Assembly (NCBI RefSeq): GCF_024345185.1
Contig: NZ_BROB01000017.1
Coordinates: forward strand, 1-64,000
DNA: 64,000 bases
Direction of reading: 5' to 3'
DNA from: Levilactobacillus humaensis
Lineage (GTDB): Bacteria > Bacillota > Bacilli > Lactobacillales > Lactobacillaceae
Part shown: one piece after another, positions 58,969 to 64,000 of the stretch
Layout: every line of letters begins with the position of its first letter
Numbering within the stretch: position 1 is the first letter of the stretch
Notes under the pieces: model-generated
What the model saw: only the letters and a program-made list of their open reading frames with translations
Told to the model about the DNA's origin: nothing
The model's database searches: none
Program-made: the position numbers and the translations under genes

Positions 58969-59963
58969 AAGATTTAAGCGGATCCGAACGATTCATTATC
59001 AATGATCTATTTGATTCTGGTATTTTTACCAGCACCGTTACCGATCAGACGTCACAGGCCAAAGCGGATGCGATTGTGGCGTTACGACGCCCAGCGACGC
59101 AGCAACGGTTGCGTTCCTTTCTGGTTGACTTAGTGGGTGTTGGGCCGACTAATTTCCAAGAAAATTTAATCTTTTTGTCTGGTGAAAAGAGTCTGCCAGC
59201 TGAGACAACCCACGTGTTACTAGCAACGATCAAAGCGGTCATTAATTTACCAGAACTTCAAAATACCCAGGCCGATCGGGTAGTTGCCGTGCGAACCGTG
59301 GTTCGGCAGGTGCATAGTGAGGTTGTCGAACTAAATGAGAAAGAAATCCGGAATCAAATCATTGCCTTATTTGTTGACCGATTTGGTTTATTTATTGAAG
59401 ATGAACCGGAACAAATCCCTGAAGATCAAGCACAAGAAATCGAAGAATATTGGAGTGTTAGCCCAGACTTTGCTGCGGTTGCCCAATGCCTAGTGAATCG
59501 GATACGAACAATGACTGATCGGCCGACGCCATCAACGATCCAGCAAATTAATCAGACCTTGCTTAATCGCTATTACTTGTCTGCGGCTTCCTATCTTTGG
59601 CCAGAGCTCGTGAAAAATAAAGAAGTGATTGCCGCACAGTGGCAACAAACCGATCGTTTTGTCTTAGAGTGTGGGGATAATTATGCAGTATTATTGGATA
59701 AAAAACGTTCGCCAAGTACGGCCAAACCATTTGTGATTGCGATTGGTGTGGCACAGTCGCTAGGCATTGGCATACCTAGTGCTCAGTTGCTGGATCGTAT
59801 TCATAATGTGGCCGAACGCCTAATACCGGGCTATCCCATCAATGTTAGTTTGGTCAAGGAAGCCTTATACGTCAACGGTTTAGCACTTGAACGAGATGGG
59901 TATGTTGTGGCAACACCGTTGGTTAAGCGCTTTGGAATTAAACAGGCGGAAAGAGAGGCATAG
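58965..59963 (+). CDS. jetB: Wadjet JetB (MukE/KITE-like)
   Basis: 332 residues. Overlaps the jetA stop as ATGA. Helical, winged-helix-rich (SGSERFIINDLFDSGIF at the start; LVKEALYVNGLALERDGYVVATPLVKRFG at the end). In Wadjet, JetB is the KITE subunit that binds JetA. The family assignment comes from gene order; the sequence itself is weakly conserved. Confidence 0.8.
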   Translation: MKDLSGSERFIINDLFDSGIFTSTVTDQTSQAKADAIVALRRPATQQRLRSFLVDLVGVGPTNFQENLIFLSGEKSLPAETTHVLLATIKAVINLPELQNTQADRVVAVRTVVRQVHSEVVELNEKEIRNQIIALFVDRFGLFIEDEPEQIPEDQAQEIEEYWSVSPDFAAVAQCLVNRIRTMTDRPTPSTIQQINQTLLNRYYLSAASYLWPELVKNKEVIAAQWQQTDRFVLECGDNYAVLLDKKRSPSTAKPFVIAIGVAQSLGIGIPSAQLLDRIHNVAERLIPGYPINVSLVKEALYVNGLALERDGYVVATPLVKRFGIKQAEREA

Positions 59964-59964
59964 T

Positions 59965-62900
59965 ATGACTATTCAAGAACACCTCGTACCGGTAAGTTTT
60001 CATCTTCGTAACTTTGACAAATACCGGAAACTAGATCTGCCAGCAGCAGAGAATGGAAATTTAACACTTATTGGTGAAAATGCGGCCGGAAAGACAACTT
60101 TGGCAAACTGTTTCTTTCCAATGTTAATTGATGGGTCAATTGCGACGCCATCATTCAATTCGGCCAAAGGAACGGATAAACTCGATCGAACAACCGGTCC
60201 GCGAAACAGTGCTCAGGATGCACGGACCTTCAATAGTATGTTACTCGACTGGGGTCCTGGTGCCATGAAGGTTCGGACTGGGTACAGCTATCTTTACCTA
60301 CGTTCCAAGCGACGTCAGGTGATCTTAGGAATTGGGGCTTACCGAAATGTCAGTGAAAAGCGGCAACCGACTTGGTGGTTTGTCGGTATGACGACTGATG
60401 TGGCAACCCCCCTGACAGTGGTGACGACTGACGAAACCGGTGCTAGCTTAAACTTATCTGATTTTCTCAGCGTCAATCAGAACTTAGGCGAAGACTTACA
60501 TGTTTTCAAAACAGTTGAAGAATACCACGCCTTTGTGGCCGGGCAAGTGTATGGGTTTAGTGACAAGTCATTGACCAAGTTAGCTTCAGTTTATCGGTTG
60601 TTGGCATCACCAATTTTAACGGGTGGTGATGTCCGGTTTACCCCTATCCGGGAAGCTTTAAAAAATGCCCAGGAGGGAATTGATTCTCAAATCATTCAAG
60701 CTGTTGCGTCGGCGCAGCGTGAGGTCAACCGAACGAAAGGGAGTTTGGATCGGGTTCGGCGAGCACAAGAACGGCTTCGAAGAATGAAGAAAGAAATATT
60801 CTGGCGAAATTTGAATCGGATTGAGGAGAAAACGTTACGTCCATACAGTGCCAGTCAACATCAATACAAGGAAAACTTGGAGCAATGTGAACAGGCTAAG
60901 CAGAGAATTGGAAAACTTGAACATGAACTAGAGCGGCTGGCAGTGGCTTTGAAGGATGCTGCCACTGAGTTAGATGGTCTGCGCCAAGAGAAGGCTAACC
61001 AAGCCAACATTGTGGAGCAACGTCAGCAGTATGAGAATCGGCTATTAGATTTAGAGCGTCGGTTAAAACAGTTTCGGAAACAGAAGCAGCGGTTAGCGGT
61101 ATTGGAGGATCAAGCGACGGCGCTGGCGGAACAGTTGTCACAGTTAAAGACTCGGCAAGAGCAGTTAAATCAAGAACAACTACAGCCCCTGTTGTCCTAT
61201 CTGGCAACACATGCGGCAGAGATGCCCGAATTAACGAAAGTGGTTACCGAAGTTGATGCCAGCGTTTTATTAGAAAAGTTAACGCAATACATTCGCGAAC
61301 AGCGACGGGCGAGTGAACGTTACCAAGAAGATGAACGGGCCAAGCAACATGCTAGCCAAGATGTTCGGATCGTTATGACGATGCGTGAAACACTTGATGG
61401 GCGAATTGACCAGCGGGTGAACGCCATACAAGCGCGCACACGGAAGGACTTACATCAGGATAATCAAGAAGTTCATGATGCCGGGGCGGCAAAAATGGAT
61501 GCTGAATTTCAGCAATTTGTAAAGCATCAAGAGCAACTCTTACAGGCCCATGCGGATTTGAAGGTTAATCTGACTGAAGCAACGCGGTTGGATGAGCTCA
61601 CAGTTCGTGAGCAAAAGCTGACTGAGGTTCTCGCCGATTTAGCAGCGGTTAAACAAGATCAGCGGCGACAAGCCGAGAAACAATCGGATGTCATCGGTCG
61701 TATCCAAGAAATTCAAGCGGATACAGAAACTGATTTTGATGAACAGCGGGTGACAGCTGAGATTGCGGAGACACAACGACGTCACGACGCGTTGGTCATT
61801 GATAATAGTATTGACGAAAAGATTCGGCTGGCTGACCTCAAGCAAAGCAAAGTGGAAAAGCAACAGCGAGAGTTTTTGACCCAAAAGGCTGCGGATGAAG
61901 GAAAAATTGCGACGATCCGGATTCAAATGGATCAACAACAGAAGACGTTATCAGAATTGAAAAAGAGTATCGAGACAGCCTTAGAAGCTTTGGCGCCCTA
62001 TCAGCCTGAACAAGTCCAGCTGACGACGGTTGAGAAAGTCTTGGCCTTTGTCCAACAACATGCAAGTGAGGTTCGGAATAATCGAATCGATGATTTGACC
62101 AGTCAGATCAGCAAGCTTATTCACCGAAATAATCAAGATGGTATCGACAGAAATGCCTTAGATACTGTGTTCGAAGAACGTGGTCACAGTGCTGAAGCAA
62201 GTGCCATGCGTCAAAATCGCTCTGTACTTGAAAAGGGATTGACCGTGGTGGCCTTTGATATTAATCAGTCCATAGCACTGATGGTGGCAGATGAAAAACA
62301 TATTGAGAAGGCCTTAGAAGTCTTACAATCTGGGAATGACACGGCTCAGACTTACTACCTTAATTCGGCGGTTATCACAATTGCAGCTCAGTATCGGTTG
62401 ATTACTGGCTACAATCGGATGTTGGGTGAGGGGCTGACGCACGAGCAGAATATTAAGCTGAAAGTTTCGTTAACACCCACTAGTGTGTCCACCCAGGTTA
62501 TTGAGGAGGCCTGCAATCCCAGTTTGACTGCTCGTCCTGAATTGGAAGCGGAAGTTCAAAATCGGTTGCAAAAGCTAGCGAATGACTTATCGATTGCTGA
62601 CGATGACGAGGCCTTCATGGAGAAGGCTCAGGAGATGTTAGATACGCGGCAGTGGTCAGATTTTAAGGTGTTGATTAAACGGCGGCAAAGTGATGAAAAC
62701 CATTATGAAGAAGTGAACGATAATTTTGTTAAGTCTGGGGGATCAGGAGCGGAAAAAGCCCAGGCAATGGTGTTACCACTACTGTTAGTGCCCAAGATGG
62801 TTTTAGAGCAAGCTTCCCAAAAGGACGCCCCACATTTAGTCATGTTTGATGAATTTGCTGACAAGTTGGATCCTGAGACAGCGAAGTCTTTTGCTAAGAC

Positions 62901-63090
62901 GATTGCCCGGTTTGGCTTTAATTTCATCGCAACCATGCCAGGTGGCGCACAAAATAAAATCTTAGCCGATGGGGTGGATAATATTGCCTACGAAGTTATT
63001 TCACCAAGCTTGAAAAAGGATAACCAGTTCCATCTGAATAAAGTTCGTCAGGCATTAGTTTGGGGGCCAGCACATGAGTCCGTATCGTAA
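59965..63090 (+). CDS. jetC: Wadjet JetC (SMC/MukB-like ATPase)
   Basis: 1041 residues. The ATG at 59965 lies one base after the jetB stop; GAGAGG is upstream. Walker A LIGENAAGKTTLANCFFPML (~residues 36-54). Long coiled coils span ~240-560 and ~580-690. The C-terminal signature VKSGGSGAEKAQAM (~922-935) and Walker B LVMFDEFADKLD (~958) complete the ATPase head. It extrudes DNA loops with ATP to detect small circular DNA. Overlaps jetD by 17 bases. Confidence 0.93.
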   Translation: MTIQEHLVPVSFHLRNFDKYRKLDLPAAENGNLTLIGENAAGKTTLANCFFPMLIDGSIATPSFNSAKGTDKLDRTTGPRNSAQDARTFNSMLLDWGPGAMKVRTGYSYLYLRSKRRQVILGIGAYRNVSEKRQPTWWFVGMTTDVATPLTVVTTDETGASLNLSDFLSVNQNLGEDLHVFKTVEEYHAFVAGQVYGFSDKSLTKLASVYRLLASPILTGGDVRFTPIREALKNAQEGIDSQIIQAVASAQREVNRTKGSLDRVRRAQERLRRMKKEIFWRNLNRIEEKTLRPYSASQHQYKENLEQCEQAKQRIGKLEHELERLAVALKDAATELDGLRQEKANQANIVEQRQQYENRLLDLERRLKQFRKQKQRLAVLEDQATALAEQLSQLKTRQEQLNQEQLQPLLSYLATHAAEMPELTKVVTEVDASVLLEKLTQYIREQRRASERYQEDERAKQHASQDVRIVMTMRETLDGRIDQRVNAIQARTRKDLHQDNQEVHDAGAAKMDAEFQQFVKHQEQLLQAHADLKVNLTEATRLDELTVREQKLTEVLADLAAVKQDQRRQAEKQSDVIGRIQEIQADTETDFDEQRVTAEIAETQRRHDALVIDNSIDEKIRLADLKQSKVEKQQREFLTQKAADEGKIATIRIQMDQQQKTLSELKKSIETALEALAPYQPEQVQLTTVEKVLAFVQQHASEVRNNRIDDLTSQISKLIHRNNQDGIDRNALDTVFEERGHSAEASAMRQNRSVLEKGLTVVAFDINQSIALMVADEKHIEKALEVLQSGNDTAQTYYLNSAVITIAAQYRLITGYNRMLGEGLTHEQNIKLKVSLTPTSVSTQVIEEACNPSLTARPELEAEVQNRLQKLANDLSIADDDEAFMEKAQEMLDTRQWSDFKVLIKRRQSDENHYEEVNDNFVKSGGSGAEKAQAMVLPLLLVPKMVLEQASQKDAPHLVMFDEFADKLDPETAKSFAKTIARFGFNFIATMPGGAQNKILADGVDNIAYEVISPSLKKDNQFHLNKVRQALVWGPAHESVS

Positions 63091-63880
63091 AGCTTATGAG
63101 TCGTCGACGGGGCTAACAGCACCGAAGGAGGCGGCACAACTGGATGGCTTGTTTCAGCGAATTGTACGTGGTGATCGACTACCACCACGTGGGCAGCAGG
63201 CTGTAGATGCTGGACTAACGGCGCACAGCTTGAATGATCGTCGAGAAAATCCGCAGCTTTTTGATTATTACCAGTGGGTCTTGGCAAATGTTCTAACAGA
63301 TTATCCGGTAAACGAATTGTCGGCAAAGCTGATTGAAATGGCGTTCACATGTATGTCAATATTTAAGACAGATTTACCACAACCACTCACACTCAATCCT
63401 TGGCAGGTTCCGGCGATGCAAGATTATCCCTTAGAAACGAAGAAGGCTGTGGTTATCGAGAATAATGGCGTTTTCGTTTGGCTGGCCACGTTACATCCAG
63501 AGTGGCCTTTGATTAATCAAGCTGGTAATGACCTTAACTCGGCGTACATCCAGTTAATGCAGTGTCTGGAGTTGCGCGGGGTCCAGCTTACTTATCTAGG
63601 GGACTTGGATAGTCGTGGTATTCAAATGGCGGACAGCCTATTTCGTCAGCTATCACGAACGTCGATTGAAACCTTTACGGCCATTCAATCACCTGCAAAT
63701 GTCAGTTATTGGCTGACTTTGAAGGGAAAGAAGGATGTTAGACGTACACGTCGATTAGCGGTGAAGACGCCCATTCTTTGTGAAGAATTGGACTCAATCC
63801 GGTTGTTTGGTAAATTTGTTGAGCAAGAGCAACTGGTTTCAAACTATGAACGGCTGATTGAAGAGTGGCTAATTGAGTAA
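63074..63880 (+). CDS. jetD: Wadjet JetD (Toprim/topoVI-like nuclease)
   Basis: 268 residues. The Toprim active site is visible: E129 in VVIENNGVF, and D177/D179 in TYLGDLDSRGIQMADSLF. This matches the DUF2399/Spo11-TopoVIA-like Toprim fold that makes JetD cut plasmid DNA once JetABC has extruded it. It is shorter than type I JetD (~400 residues), so this is another Wadjet subtype. Starts inside jetC. Confidence 0.9.
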   Translation: MSPYRKAYESSTGLTAPKEAAQLDGLFQRIVRGDRLPPRGQQAVDAGLTAHSLNDRRENPQLFDYYQWVLANVLTDYPVNELSAKLIEMAFTCMSIFKTDLPQPLTLNPWQVPAMQDYPLETKKAVVIENNGVFVWLATLHPEWPLINQAGNDLNSAYIQLMQCLELRGVQLTYLGDLDSRGIQMADSLFRQLSRTSIETFTAIQSPANVSYWLTLKGKKDVRRTRRLAVKTPILCEELDSIRLFGKFVEQEQLVSNYERLIEEWLIE

Positions 63881-64000
63881 TTCGAGTTGGTGCGGTACCA
63901 AACAACTTATGATCCTAAGAACACAAATTTAGGCGACATTTAATTCCAACAATTCACCTTCCATACGAGTGGTCAAAACCCCGCAATGCCGCGAAAAAGT
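63881..64000. other. Window end after jetD
   Basis: 120 bases with no gene or clear terminator; the next gene lies beyond the window. Confidence 0.3.

Noticed and set aside
1-64000. CRISPR array, tRNA, rRNA, oriC/DnaA-box cluster, prophage
   Set aside because: No direct-repeat array, cloverleaf, rRNA motif, DnaA-box cluster or phage structural genes were seen.

Overview
The window looks like chromosome from a lactic acid bacterium of the family Lactobacillaceae. GC content is moderate (roughly half), Shine-Dalgarno sites are strong (AGGAGG type), and the gene content is typical: malolactic enzyme with its permease and LysR activator, heterofermenter-type alcohol and aldehyde dehydrogenases, T-box-controlled peptide-binding proteins, LysM/NlpC and Amidase_3 cell-wall hydrolases, and CadD. 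A Levilactobacillus-like species is my best guess, but I cannot fix genus or species from sequence alone. I saw no rRNA, tRNA or CRISPR array. Five 16-bp sites matching or nearly matching the ParB-binding parS consensus (15456, 20498, 42743, 44420, 49250) suggest the region lies in the origin-proximal part of the chromosome.

Layout. 1-5.9 kb: an unknown membrane protein, two tandem DMT exporters, a 40-residue membrane peptide, a secreted unknown, an Rrf2 regulator and a LysM-NlpC/P60 hydrolase. 5.9-15.4 kb: a stress/detoxification regulon. A MerR regulator gene is co-transcribed with a short-chain reductase, and four nearly identical 19-bp-spacer MerR-type promoters drive that operon, a zinc alcohol dehydrogenase, a 14-TM efflux pump and a second reductase plus a SnoaL-like protein. 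A HelD-like helicase, a quinone oxidoreductase/Crp pair and a DinJ-YafQ toxin-antitoxin pair are interspersed. 15.5-20 kb: an AbrB-Doc toxin-antitoxin pair bounded by duplicated hairpins, then mleP, mleA and divergent mleR. 20-28 kb: CadD, GtrA, a T-box-controlled peptide-binding protein, a branched palindromic element, SPFH and ribbon-helix-helix proteins, a decayed MazEF-like pair, a second MerR with its target reductase, and a small MITE-like element. 28-32 kb: alcohol and aldehyde dehydrogenases and an amidase.

32-38 kb is the most foreign-looking part. Three Mor-like HTH genes, a WYL regulator and a DUF2798 protein precede an AT-rich gene for a 718-residue membrane-anchored protein with a possible PD-(D/E)XK-like nuclease motif. 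38-57 kb holds transporters and regulators in small units: MFS, TetR-ABC, WYL/GyrI-like, HAD, iron alcohol dehydrogenase, CDF, HxlR, TetR-DUF4097-MFS, a third MerR, a purine permease/phosphoribosyltransferase pair and a second T-box-controlled peptide-binding lipoprotein.

57.4-63.9 kb encodes a compact four-gene operon that I identify as a complete Wadjet (JetABCD) anti-plasmid SMC system. Its genes overlap or abut, and an inverted repeat lies upstream.

Functional themes: (i) electrophile/aldehyde defence under MerR control; (ii) both peptide-binding proteins appear to share a methionine (AUG) T-box specifier; (iii) malolactic fermentation; (iv) genome defence by Wadjet and possibly the 718-residue protein, plus two intact and one decayed toxin-antitoxin modules.
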